Source: an uncultured Rhodospirillaceae bacterium
Lineage (GTDB): Bacteria > Pseudomonadota > Alphaproteobacteria > RF32 > CAG-239
Direction: 5' to 3'
NCBI GenBank assembly: GCA_900320035.1
Contig: ONQU01000097.1
Span: 1-22,691, forward strand
DNA length: 22,691 bases
A program made the translations under genes and the position numbers. The notes beneath the pieces are model-generated. The model was given only the letters and a program-made list of their open reading frames with translations. It searched no databases and was not told where the DNA came from. Positions 1 to 7,420 of this stretch are shown here, piece by piece (position 1 is the stretch's first letter; the number at the start of each line of letters is the position of its first letter).

Positions 1-87
1 AATTTGCGTATCACCTAACCACAAACTTTGCCATAATGCCGCACCAAATCCGACCACAAAAAAGGCACTCCATATAATATTTAACAT
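1..87 (-). CDS. Membrane protein, N-terminal fragment (possibly SpmA-like nucleoside-recognition family)
   Basis: Only the first 29 codons lie in the window; the gene runs off the left edge. The start is an ATG at 87-85, preceded on the minus strand by a good ribosome binding site (GGGAG about seven bases upstream). The peptide begins MLNIIWSAFFVVGFGAALW and continues into a GDT motif. It is a hydrophobic N-terminal helix with no charged residue before the GDT. From memory, proteins annotated as spore maturation protein A or nucleoside-recognition (GATE) domain proteins in Gram-negative bacteria start in much the same way (MLN-x-IW, then a helix, then GD). That match is a recollection on 29 residues only. 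The existence of a gene here is well supported; the family is a guess. Confidence 0.5.
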   Translation of the reverse strand, partial: MLNIIWSAFFVVGFGAALWQSLWLGDTQI

Positions 88-174
88 CTTATTCTCCCTA
101 AACTAAGTATGTTAAATTTTCAGCAAAAAGCAAGTTGTTATCAAAATTTATTGACATTATACTACAGATAAATA

Positions 175-202
175 TTGACAAAATATTATTTTATGTTATA
201 TT
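175..202 (+). promoter_or_regulatory. Sigma70-type promoter of the lipoprotein gene
   Basis: A perfect -35 hexamer TTGACA (175-180) is followed after 16 bases by TATATT (197-202). This puts transcription start near 210, just ahead of the AAGGAG ribosome binding site of the lipoprotein gene (ATG at 228). A second TTGACA at 151-156 has no good -10 partner. Seen by eye; not tested. Confidence 0.6.
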
Positions 203-227
203 TAACGTAAATTTAAGGAGAATATCA

Positions 228-923
228 ATGTCATATAAAAGCAAACATTTATCTAAACTGGTGCCATTAGCTACTTTGGTGGTTTTTACGTTATTGCATA
301 CTTCTTGTCAAAATAAAAATAAAGATAATGACAATCAAGGAATCGATAACACGGAACAGGGGTTACTCAATAAAAATGTTGTTAAAGTTTATGATAAGTA
401 TGGGACATCCGTTTCATTGTATCCGATGTCTGTGCCGCTGTACAATGCTCGCGGTCAACGGGTGAAAGACTGTTTGGTATTGACCAGAGGACAGGATGCA
501 GCTCAATTTTCGGAATATAATTATGGCAAATTATCTTTGCATCAAGCACATTTGAATGACAGTCCGGATGCGGTTTATATTATGGTTGGTGAGCATAATG
601 AAGTGGTTGGTGAAGACGGTCGCTTTATTGGCCTAGTGCTTGATGAAAAAGGAAATGTTGCCGTCGTTGCACCGCAAAATATGTCAAGTTATATTTCTGA
701 TTTTGAACGTGCAAAGGTACAGGAAGATCAAAGAGTAAGATTTGAGCATAAGTTTCCAAGAGTTGAGGCAGATGTTGCCGGCGACAAAATATCGGCTGAA
801 TTTACCGATTCAATAGCCAATGACAGTATTGTCGTTGATTCTGTAGGATATCATAAAACCTTATTTACGGAAAAACAATTTCTTGACACTTTGGTAACCA
901 AAACTGGCGAATACGGAGAATAG
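228..923 (+). CDS. Putative lipoprotein of unknown function
   Basis: This encodes a 231-residue protein that I do not recognise. The reading frame is open upstream to 135, but the ATG at 228 is preferred because AAGGAG lies eight bases ahead of it and the upstream segment contains the promoter. Residues 1-26 form a signal peptide (Lys-rich start, then LVPLATLVVFTLL), ending at Cys27 in the context LLHTSC. That resembles a lipobox, although His at -3 is unusual. A Lys/Asn/Asp-rich linker follows (28-45), typical of the stretch after a lipidated cysteine. The rest is hydrophilic and acidic with no membrane segment or motif I can name. It is a single-gene unit with its own promoter and a terminator after the stop. 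If lipidated it would sit in the periplasm, anchored to the inner or outer membrane. Confidence 0.75.
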   Translation: MSYKSKHLSKLVPLATLVVFTLLHTSCQNKNKDNDNQGIDNTEQGLLNKNVVKVYDKYGTSVSLYPMSVPLYNARGQRVKDCLVLTRGQDAAQFSEYNYGKLSLHQAHLNDSPDAVYIMVGEHNEVVGEDGRFIGLVLDEKGNVAVVAPQNMSSYISDFERAKVQEDQRVRFEHKFPRVEADVAGDKISAEFTDSIANDSIVVDSVGYHKTLFTEKQFLDTLVTKTGEYGE

Positions 924-957
924 AGATTTTTTTTAATTAATACCGCAAATTTACTTT

Positions 958-981
958 CCGCAGTTATTGCGGATGTTTTTT
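958..981 (+). terminator. Rho-independent terminator after the lipoprotein gene
   Basis: The 5-bp stem CCGCA/TGCGG (958-962 with 968-972, loop GTTAT) is followed by AT, G and six T residues. It lies 34 bases past the plus-strand stop and overlaps the last codons and stop of the convergent rquA-like gene. The stem is short, so the terminator is probably weak. On the minus strand no T run follows it. Confidence 0.45.
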
Positions 982-1701
982 GGAAGTATCTTTGTTGTAA
1001 AATAACTTCGTCAACTTTAAGACATCTTCGGAATTAAGAATTTTACGCACAGCAACTGTTTTTTGGAATGTATGACCGTGATAATAAGTGTGATGCCAGC
1101 GATATTCATCCTTTTGAAGACAGAAATTTTCCAACGGTTGCAGCCATAAACTTTCGGTAAATGGTCGATACAAACGGTTAAACCACTTGAGTGGGTATTT
1201 AATTGGATTCCAAGTTTCGGGTTGAGCATAATCTACAAAGATAGCCTTGCCACCGGTTGTTAAGCTGTTTAAAGCATTACCGATAACTGTTGCTCGTGTT
1301 TTGAGCGGTAATTCATGTAGCAAATTATAACAAATGACAATGTCGTACTTTTCATCCCATGGCATGGAAGCGTCATAATTCGTAATTGTCATATTATAAT
1401 CGGCATATTTTTTTTCCGCTAAATTGATTTGAGCTTCGGAAAGATCAAAAATATCGAGTTTACCGTGTTGATGAACTTTATTATATACAGCACTGATTTC
1501 GTTGCCAAAGGTTAAGCCTATTTGTAAAACGTGGGCATTTTTGGAAATGTCACGCAACATATCTTTGATTAATTTATTGGTGGCAAAAAAACCGGTTAGC
1601 TGAACCATCCGCGGATCATCTAAAACTTCACAGATAGTCTGGTTATTATAAATTTTATTGAATAAAATATCCATATAAGGAGGTTGACTTTGTTTAATCA
1701 T
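964..1701 (-). CDS. rquA: Class I SAM-dependent methyltransferase, probable RquA (rhodoquinone biosynthesis)
   Basis: This is a 245-residue protein with a Rossmann methyltransferase core. Motif I is VLQIGLTFGN (58-67), where the usual acidic residue after VL is Gln60. LDIFDLS (82-88) ends strand 2, and YDIVICYNLLHELP (119-132) and FVDYAQPETWNP (155-166) follow, then an RPFTESLW segment (179-186). From memory, Gln in motif I, LLHE, VDY-x-x-P-x-x-x-x-P and PF-x-x-x-LW are features shared with RquA. RquA converts ubiquinone to rhodoquinone, the low-potential quinone used for fumarate reduction in anaerobes. It lies 11 bases downstream of a response regulator gene on the same strand. The AGGA of its ribosome binding site overlaps that gene's stop codon, so the two are surely co-transcribed. 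Alternatives are a UbiE-like or unrelated methyltransferase. The methyltransferase fold is certain; RquA is likely but not proven. Confidence 0.62.
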   Translation of the reverse strand: MIKQSQPPYMDILFNKIYNNQTICEVLDDPRMVQLTGFFATNKLIKDMLRDISKNAHVLQIGLTFGNEISAVYNKVHQHGKLDIFDLSEAQINLAEKKYADYNMTITNYDASMPWDEKYDIVICYNLLHELPLKTRATVIGNALNSLTTGGKAIFVDYAQPETWNPIKYPLKWFNRLYRPFTESLWLQPLENFCLQKDEYRWHHTYYHGHTFQKTVAVRKILNSEDVLKLTKLFYNKDTSKKHPQ

Positions 1702-1712
1702 CGCATTGCTTC

Positions 1713-2417
1713 CTAATTTTTGTTTTCATCCAATAAGCCGAGTTGTGTCGCTTTTCGCACAGCTGCCAAACGATTGGTTACTTCCAAAGCCCGCATCAAT
1801 AAAGTAATGTGAATCTTAATGGTTCCTTCCGTTAATCCGAGCTTATGGGCAATCAATTTATTAGGCAGACCTTCAGCCAAGCATTGCAAAACATCAGTTT
1901 GGCGTGGGGTTAATATTTTATCAGCCGTTCCGTTGTTATGGCTATTATGATGGTTATTATCTTTTGCACTGTTCAATTGTTCTATCAGTTCGCGCATCGG
2001 TTCCGGTGTGGTGGTGATGCTGATTTGCATCACTTCCGGCGGAATATACATACCACCGGCCAAAACCAAATTAATGGCACTTATAATAAGATTATTTGAA
2101 AACGATTTTGAAACATAACCTGAGACACCGATATCAAAAGTTTTTTGTAAAATACTACGGTCAAAAACTGCAGAAATAATGATAATTGGAACGTCCGGAC
2201 ATTCTGTATGAATTTTTTGCAGTGCTTCATACCAAGTTGCACCGGGCATGGCCAAATCGGTTAAAATTAAATCGAAATTCTTTTGCTCAACAATTATTTT
2301 AAAAATATCTGTATAGCTGTTAGCAAGGATGATTTCAGCTTCAGGATAATTTTTCCGAATGATAAATTCTAATCCTTGTAGAAAAAGTTCATGATCATCG
2401 GCAATTAAAATTCTCAT
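1713..2417 (-). CDS. Orphan response regulator, NarL/LuxR type
   Basis: This is a 234-residue two-domain response regulator. The receiver domain (1-120) has the acidic pair Asp7-Asp8 in ILIADDHELF, the phospho-acceptor Asp54 in LTDLAMPG, Ser82 and Lys104 (VSKSF). The C-terminal LuxR/GerE helix-turn-helix (about 168-222) starts at LTPRQTDVLQCLAEG and includes the GTIKIHI recognition-helix region. A linker rich in His and Asn (153-162) joins them. The start is placed at the ATG at 2417 rather than the in-frame one at 2453, because AGAGGA lies seven bases upstream and the protein begins at strand 1 of the receiver. A TATAAT box on the minus strand (2471-2466) may be its -10 element, but no good -35 is visible. 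No histidine kinase is adjacent. It is the first gene of an operon with the rquA-like gene, which suggests it controls a respiratory switch, an inference from position only. Confidence 0.9.
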   Translation of the reverse strand: MRILIADDHELFLQGLEFIIRKNYPEAEIILANSYTDIFKIIVEQKNFDLILTDLAMPGATWYEALQKIHTECPDVPIIIISAVFDRSILQKTFDIGVSGYVSKSFSNNLIISAINLVLAGGMYIPPEVMQISITTTPEPMRELIEQLNSAKDNNHHNSHNNGTADKILTPRQTDVLQCLAEGLPNKLIAHKLGLTEGTIKIHITLLMRALEVTNRLAAVRKATQLGLLDENKN

Positions 2418-2524
2418 AGTGAAATCCTCTAAAAAAATATGGTATAAATACATTCTTTAATTGGTATTATATAAAAAATGTGTTAAAGAATTTATAACAT
2501 GTTTTATAAATGAGGACAATAGAA

Positions 2525-3187
2525 ATGATTATTACAGTAGATGGTCCGGCCGGAGCAGGCAAGGGTACGCTTTCAGCTTTTTTGGCGCAAAAATATAAAT
2601 TGGCATATTTTGATACAGGCATGGTCTATCGGGCAGTAGGTTTGCAGATGGTTTTGGATGGCAGAAGTTTGGAAGATATTGCGCAGGCTGAGAAAATCGC
2701 TCGGAATTTAACTTTTCCGCAGATGATGACGCTTGCCAAACATAAGGATTTTCGTTCTGATGTAGGGAGCTATGCCGCTTCGGTTGTTTCGTCTTATCCT
2801 TCAGTGCGTGCGGCTTTACTGAAAATGCAGCAGGATTTTGCGCTCAATCCAGTGTTTGCCGATGGGACGCCGGCCAATGGTGTTGTTTACGATGGGCGGG
2901 ATACCGGAACGGTTATTTGTCCTCAGGCGGATTTGAAATTTTATATTACGGCACCGGTTGAAGTGCGAGCGCAAAGACGTTGTCGCGATTTGGTGGCTGC
3001 CGGTCTTGCTACAGATTACGATAAAGTTTTAACCGAAATGAAGGCGCGAGATGCACGCGATATGCAACGTGCTTCGGCACCACTTGTTAAGCCGGAAGGT
3101 GCAGTGGAAATTGATACCTCATTGTATCCGACGGAGCAAAATATGGCCGATATGGCGGCAATTATTGATAAAAAATTTGGCTTTTAG
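2525..3187 (+). CDS. cmk: Cytidylate kinase
   Basis: This 220-residue kinase phosphorylates CMP and dCMP to the diphosphates with ATP in the cytoplasm, supplying nucleotides for RNA, DNA and phospholipid synthesis. The P-loop GPAGAGKGT (7-15), the FDTGMVYRAVG segment (29-39) and YDGRDTGTVICPQADLKFY (122-140) are family signatures, as is the RAQRRCRDL lid (148-156). The ATG at 2525 is preferred over the in-frame ATG at 2510, because GAGG lies nine bases upstream of it and the protein then begins directly with strand 1 (MIITVDGPAG). Length is normal. It is divergent from the response regulator gene, and 49 bases separate it from the next plus-strand gene. In many proteobacteria cmk precedes rpsA; that neighbour is not here. 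Confidence 0.93.
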   Translation: MIITVDGPAGAGKGTLSAFLAQKYKLAYFDTGMVYRAVGLQMVLDGRSLEDIAQAEKIARNLTFPQMMTLAKHKDFRSDVGSYAASVVSSYPSVRAALLKMQQDFALNPVFADGTPANGVVYDGRDTGTVICPQADLKFYITAPVEVRAQRRCRDLVAAGLATDYDKVLTEMKARDARDMQRASAPLVKPEGAVEIDTSLYPTEQNMADMAAIIDKKFGF

Positions 3188-3236
3188 ATATTTTTAAAAT
3201 CTATGTGTTATATATAAACATAGAAAGGAAAGAAAG

Positions 3237-4250
3237 ATGAAAAAAATTGCAATTGTTGGTGTGATGAATAGCAAAGGTCGGGAGTTGTTGAATCTGTTAG
3301 AAGAAAACGGCATGCCGGCAGATGATATTTTTGCGGTTGATGTTGACTGTCCTTTGGGAACGCAAATTTCTTACGGTGAAGATATCGATATGGATGTCTA
3401 TAATTTAAAAGATTTTGATTTTGGTTCGGCTGATATAGCTGTTTTTGCAACTTCTGAAGAGCTTTCCAAACATTATGTACCGCGGGCGGCAGCTAGAAAG
3501 GCTTTTGTCATCGACTGTTCAGCAGCCTATACGATGGATACGGATGTTCCTCTGGTTGTGGCTGGTTTGAATGATGAAAAACTAACTGACACCAAGAAGG
3601 GAATTGTGGCTATTCCCTCACCACAAGTTGCACAATTATTGCTACCTTTGAGTAAAATCAATGCGCAGTATAAAATCAAGCGTTTGGTTGTTAATACATA
3701 CATGGCCGTTTCGCTTTATGGGCATGAAGCAATGGATGAACTTTTTAACCAAACTCGTAAAATTTTTATGAACGAACCTCTGGTTGATGATGAAGAAATT
3801 TTTCATAAGCAAATCGCTTTCAATATTTTACCGCAAGTTGGTGAATTTATCGGCGATGAAACTAAACAAGAGTGGGCGATAAATGTAGAAATAAAAAGAG
3901 TTTTAGGGGATAACATTAAGGTTCATGCAAATTGTGCATTTGTGCCTGCTTTCATCGGAATTGGCGCTTTTGTGAATGTGGAATGCGGTAAAGAAGTTGA
4001 CGTTGATGATGTGCGGAATATTATGCGTGATACGAAAGGTGTTGTGGTGTTTGATAAGCAAACCGATTTAGGCTATGTTTCACTCAATGACGTACAGGGA
4101 GAAAGCGATATTTACGTGAGCCGCTTACGCCAAGATGTTTCGGTAAAAAACGGCTTTAGTTTCTGGTGCGTGGCCGATGATTTACGTGCAGGAAGCGCAC
4201 AAAATGCCTATAATCTGTTACAAATATTACTTAATAATAAGGTAAACTAA
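3237..4250 (+). CDS. Aspartate-semialdehyde dehydrogenase-like protein lacking catalytic residues
   Basis: This is a 337-residue full-length homologue of aspartate-semialdehyde dehydrogenase (ASADH; lysine, threonine and methionine pathway). Recognisable segments are KKIAIVG (2-8), VIDCSAAYTMDTDVPLVV (91-108), GHEAMDELFNQTRKI (162-176), FNILPQVGEF (195-204) and DDLRAGSAQNA (314-324). However, the active-site motif ANPNC(S/T)T is IPSPQVA here (126-132), placing Pro129 where the nucleophilic Cys belongs. The RVPV-F-x-GHSEAV motif is FVPAFIGIGAFV (235-246), so the substrate-binding Arg and the catalytic His are Phe235 and Ile242. The Rossmann turn has Asn11 in place of the middle Gly. The frame is intact and the rest is well conserved, so this is a constrained, probably non-catalytic paralogue, comparable to USG-1 proteins. 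Its stop overlaps the start of the channel gene (TAATG). The ribosome binding site AGGAAAG is good. Confidence 0.85.
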   Translation: MKKIAIVGVMNSKGRELLNLLEENGMPADDIFAVDVDCPLGTQISYGEDIDMDVYNLKDFDFGSADIAVFATSEELSKHYVPRAAARKAFVIDCSAAYTMDTDVPLVVAGLNDEKLTDTKKGIVAIPSPQVAQLLLPLSKINAQYKIKRLVVNTYMAVSLYGHEAMDELFNQTRKIFMNEPLVDDEEIFHKQIAFNILPQVGEFIGDETKQEWAINVEIKRVLGDNIKVHANCAFVPAFIGIGAFVNVECGKEVDVDDVRNIMRDTKGVVVFDKQTDLGYVSLNDVQGESDIYVSRLRQDVSVKNGFSFWCVADDLRAGSAQNAYNLLQILLNNKVN

Positions 4251-6628
4251 TGAAGAAGTTTTTTAAAGTAATTTCAATTATTTTATGTGCGGCAATGCTT
4301 AATGGTGTTATTGCTGTGCAATCTAGTGAAGCAAGCACAACTGTGAGTTCGAAGGCTACTTTTGAGCAAGCGGTTGAACATCCTAAAATTTCTGCTGAAT
4401 TGGAGAAAATGAAACTCAAATTGCAGAAAAAAAATATCACTAAAGAAAATATTGATGCGTATGCAACGCGTATGACGCAAGTTGAAACGGTTATTTTGAA
4501 TAATCGCAAGGATATTGAAAAACAGATTAAGTTTGTGCAAAAGCAACTTGATGCCTTAGGGGAAAGCCCGAAAGAAGGAGAAACTGAAGATATTGCTATT
4601 ACGACGCGACGTAATGATTTAGTACAGAAGTTGGCCGCTCTTGATAGAGTGATTAAAGAGTCTGATTTGTTAATGGTGCAAATTGAAGATTTGACTGTAC
4701 AGATTTTAAATGCGCGGAACCAGAAACTTTACGGCGATATGATGACTAAACAGTCAGCTTTTATTAATCCGTTAGTGTTTTTCGAAGGTGTTAAAGCTTA
4801 TGGAATTTTCTTCTGGGATGCCGTGAAGTCGCCGCTTGAATGGTATCAAAATTTGCCGGAAACTCAGCGCTCATACGCTTTGTTCAGCATTGTGGTAATG
4901 TTTATTATTTTGATGGTGGCGTTGGCTTTAGCTATTTTTTTGCGGCGCGTTATTCTTAATTATTGGGGATATAAATCAGATGTTGAACATCCGAGTTTCA
5001 GCCGTAAAGTTATTGCGGCTGTGGCTGTGGCATTTGCGCGAGGTGTTATTTTCGCCTTTTTAGTCGGCGGGTGCATTTTATGGATGATCAGTACCAAAAT
5101 TTTTGAGGGCAGCCTCTTAGAAACCATTTTGATGACAACTTCTTTTGTGACTTTGCTGGCAATTTTTGAAGCAACCGTTTCTCGAGTAACGTTTGCACCG
5201 CATTTTCCGCAATGGCGGTTACTGAATATTGATAGTGAAAAAGCTTTGCGTTTTACGCGGATGATTTTTTTATTCATTATCGTGAATGCTGTGGCCAATA
5301 TTCAATTATTTGTGGCGCAGAAAGCTGAATATTCTCTGGAAACAGTTCATTTTATGTTGATTATCAATTGTGCGGTTAAGGCCTTTTTCCTCATCTGGTT
5401 CACCCGTATTGCTTTCAGTGAGGAAAAGGAAGAAACAATAGATGAAACAGCAGATGTTGATGATAATCATGACCGCGGTGTCAAAATTATTGTTCTCAGT
5501 TATATTTTCTGCACCAGTGTTTTTATGTTGTCGCTTTTAGGGTATCCTGATTTATCGCTTTTTATTTTCAGCCACTTAATTATTTCACTGATTTTATGCG
5601 GATTGTTTGAAATTTTTCGCCGTTCATTTATTGATATCGTACGACTCATTATTCTTTCTGGACCGTGGATGAAAGGTTTACGCTATTATAAGAAAACAGC
5701 ACAAAAAATTGACTTTTGGCTGAGGGCAATTATTAACCCGATTTTGATTATCGTACTTATTTTTACATTGTTGACATCTTGGGGATTACCAGCCGATTTT
5801 ATGTTGGCGGCAGCGCGTAAATTATTGTTTGGGTTTAAAATCGGCAGTATTGAAATTTCGCTTCTGGCAATTGCTTTAAGTATCGGTGTCTTCTTTACCT
5901 CAATTACCATTTCACGTATCGTTAAAAATAAACTGGCGACTAATGTTTTAGCTAAAATCGATATGGACGATGGGGTGCGCCATTCACTGATTTCCGGAAT
6001 TGGTTTTACCGGTTTTATCTTATCGGTACTGTTTGCCATTATGGCTTTAGGTATAGACCTGACAAGTTTAGCTTTCATCGCCGGTGCTTTATCGGTTGGT
6101 ATCGGTTTCGGTTTGCAAGATGTGATTAAAAACTTGGTTGCCGGGGTTATTATCTTGCTAGAACGACCGTTCCGCGTTGGTGACTGGGTGGTTTTAAATG
6201 GTGTTGAGGGCAAGATTCAACAAATCAATATTCGTTCTACGGAATTGCTGAGTTTTGATAAGACAAGCGTTATCATTCCGAATGCGACGTTAATTTCCTC
6301 GACTGTGACCAATAAAACACATGATGATAATATGTCGCGGCAAAGTGTTGCGGTTGGCGTTGCTTATGGTTCAGATGTTGAGAAGGTTACAAAAATTTTA
6401 CTCGATTGTGCAAATACGCATAAGCTGGTTATGAAGAATCCGGCACCATATGTCTTGTTCAAAGATTTTGGTTCTAGTAGTTTAGATTTTGAACTACGTT
6501 TTTATGTGAAGGATATTAACAGCGGTTGGACTGTACCGAGTGAATTGCGTTATACTATCAACAAACGTTTTACAGAGGAAGAAATTGAAATTCCGTTCCC
6601 ACAAGTTGTTGTACATCAAGGGAATTAA
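4250..6628 (+). CDS. MscS-family mechanosensitive channel, long periplasmic N-terminus
   Basis: This 792-residue inner-membrane protein belongs to the large MscS class. A signal peptide (1 to about 29) is followed by a charged, helical, probably coiled-coil periplasmic region (35-160). Many membrane helices follow, near 209-236, 255-280, 288-308, 335-356, 366-386, 411-430, 436-455, 493-510, 534-553 and 580-600. The MscS core begins about 604: the pore helix has the Gly/Ala pattern AGALSVGIGFGLQDVIKNLVAG (611-632), then LLERPFRVGDWV (636-647), the beta domain with IIPNATLISSTVTN (675-688), and a C-terminal alpha/beta domain ending FPQVVVHQ. It would release solutes on hypo-osmotic shock. The layout resembles alphaproteobacterial DUF3772-type MscS proteins, though I could not confirm that domain. 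It begins inside the stop of the ASADH-like gene, so translation is coupled. Its stop shares bases with the stop of the convergent dehydrogenase. Confidence 0.9.
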   Translation: MKKFFKVISIILCAAMLNGVIAVQSSEASTTVSSKATFEQAVEHPKISAELEKMKLKLQKKNITKENIDAYATRMTQVETVILNNRKDIEKQIKFVQKQLDALGESPKEGETEDIAITTRRNDLVQKLAALDRVIKESDLLMVQIEDLTVQILNARNQKLYGDMMTKQSAFINPLVFFEGVKAYGIFFWDAVKSPLEWYQNLPETQRSYALFSIVVMFIILMVALALAIFLRRVILNYWGYKSDVEHPSFSRKVIAAVAVAFARGVIFAFLVGGCILWMISTKIFEGSLLETILMTTSFVTLLAIFEATVSRVTFAPHFPQWRLLNIDSEKALRFTRMIFLFIIVNAVANIQLFVAQKAEYSLETVHFMLIINCAVKAFFLIWFTRIAFSEEKEETIDETADVDDNHDRGVKIIVLSYIFCTSVFMLSLLGYPDLSLFIFSHLIISLILCGLFEIFRRSFIDIVRLIILSGPWMKGLRYYKKTAQKIDFWLRAIINPILIIVLIFTLLTSWGLPADFMLAAARKLLFGFKIGSIEISLLAIALSIGVFFTSITISRIVKNKLATNVLAKIDMDDGVRHSLISGIGFTGFILSVLFAIMALGIDLTSLAFIAGALSVGIGFGLQDVIKNLVAGVIILLERPFRVGDWVVLNGVEGKIQQINIRSTELLSFDKTSVIIPNATLISSTVTNKTHDDNMSRQSVAVGVAYGSDVEKVTKILLDCANTHKLVMKNPAPYVLFKDFGSSSLDFELRFYVKDINSGWTVPSELRYTINKRFTEEEIEIPFPQVVVHQGN

Positions 6629-7383
6629 ACTTTGTGCGGTAAAGCAGCATAAATATAATCGCTAAGACAATTTGGTAAAATGGAAATAAGCCATGCAGCA
6701 AAGCGCATCGGCCAAGGAAAGGCAATTAAGCCAACATTCTTATCCACCCGTGTGGCGATAATTTGCGCTGCTTTTTCGGCGCTCATAAAGAATGGCATCG
6801 GGCAGGTGTTTTTATCGGTAATACGCGATTTTACGAAGCCCGGACAAACAACATTAACCTGAATACCATCTGGTCGCAGTTGATTGCGCAAGGCTTCACC
6901 ATATGCTTTAACACAGGCTTTGGAAGCGCTGTATGACGGGCAAGCCGCCAAACCATGATAACCGGCAATAGAAGAAATAATGACTAATGTTTTACGGCTG
7001 TTCGGTTGCGTTTTGAAAATTTCTATTGTCGGCGTGATTGTGTTTAAAACACCCATAACATTGGTATTAAAGGTGTTGTAAATATTATCACTTGTTTCTT
7101 CACCGGTGGAAATGCCGGCATTGGCATAGACGATATCGAGAGGTGCTTTTTGGTGACTATCGTTAATCCAAGCCGCCATATTTTCTCGGTTTGTGACATC
7201 AATTTGTTTGATTTCAGCTTCAGCCCCCAGGGCTTGACAACGCTTTTGCACGGCCTCCAAGCGCTCTTTGTTGCGCCCGCTTAAAAACAAACGTTGACAG
7301 CCACGTGCTGCATAATATAAGGCCAACGCCTCACCAATACCTGAAGATGCACCGGTAATCAGAATATTATCAAAACTTTTCAT
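6625..7383 (-). CDS. Short-chain dehydrogenase/reductase
   Basis: This is a 252-residue classical SDR. The cofactor-binding TGASSGIG is at 10-17, an Arg (R37 in LSGRN) after strand 2 suggests NADP(H), IDVT is at 61-64 and NAG at 88-90. The catalytic tetrad is Asn108, Ser138, Tyr151 and Lys155 (YSASK), followed by the PGFVKS loop (181-186). A hydrophobic C-terminal stretch (226-248) may associate with the membrane. The substrate cannot be predicted. It follows lpxA on the same strand after 37 bases, so it is likely co-transcribed, and a role in lipid or envelope metabolism is a reasonable guess. The ribosome binding site is weak. Its TAA stop overlaps the TAA of the convergent channel gene within the palindrome TTAA. 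Confidence 0.9.
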   Translation of the reverse strand: MKSFDNILITGASSGIGEALALYYAARGCQRLFLSGRNKERLEAVQKRCQALGAEAEIKQIDVTNRENMAAWINDSHQKAPLDIVYANAGISTGEETSDNIYNTFNTNVMGVLNTITPTIEIFKTQPNSRKTLVIISSIAGYHGLAACPSYSASKACVKAYGEALRNQLRPDGIQVNVVCPGFVKSRITDKNTCPMPFFMSAEKAAQIIATRVDKNVGLIAFPWPMRFAAWLISILPNCLSDYIYAALPHKV

Positions 7384-7420
7384 TTATTTTCATTTCAAAC
7401 GATGATTGGCAACCAAGATG

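Noticed and set aside
964..1701. UbiE/MenG identity for the methyltransferase
   Set aside because: The SAM motif and the VDY/PF-x-x-x-LW segments fit RquA better than UbiE, whose motif I is acidic and Gly-rich.
2418..2453. Upstream in-frame start for the response regulator
   Set aside because: The receiver domain begins at the ATG at 2417, which has AGAGGA upstream; the extra 12 residues are not part of the fold.
3201..3223. Imperfect palindrome CTATG...CATAG before the ASADH-like gene
   Set aside because: It has only a 5-6-bp AT-rich stem around a long loop without a T run, so it is likely chance, perhaps a -10 region (TTATAT) with no good -35.
5686..6213. 175-codon open frame antisense to the MscS core
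   Set aside because: It lies wholly within the channel gene on the other strand, has no ribosome binding site and has the Lys/Ile/Thr/Pro-rich composition of a shadow frame.
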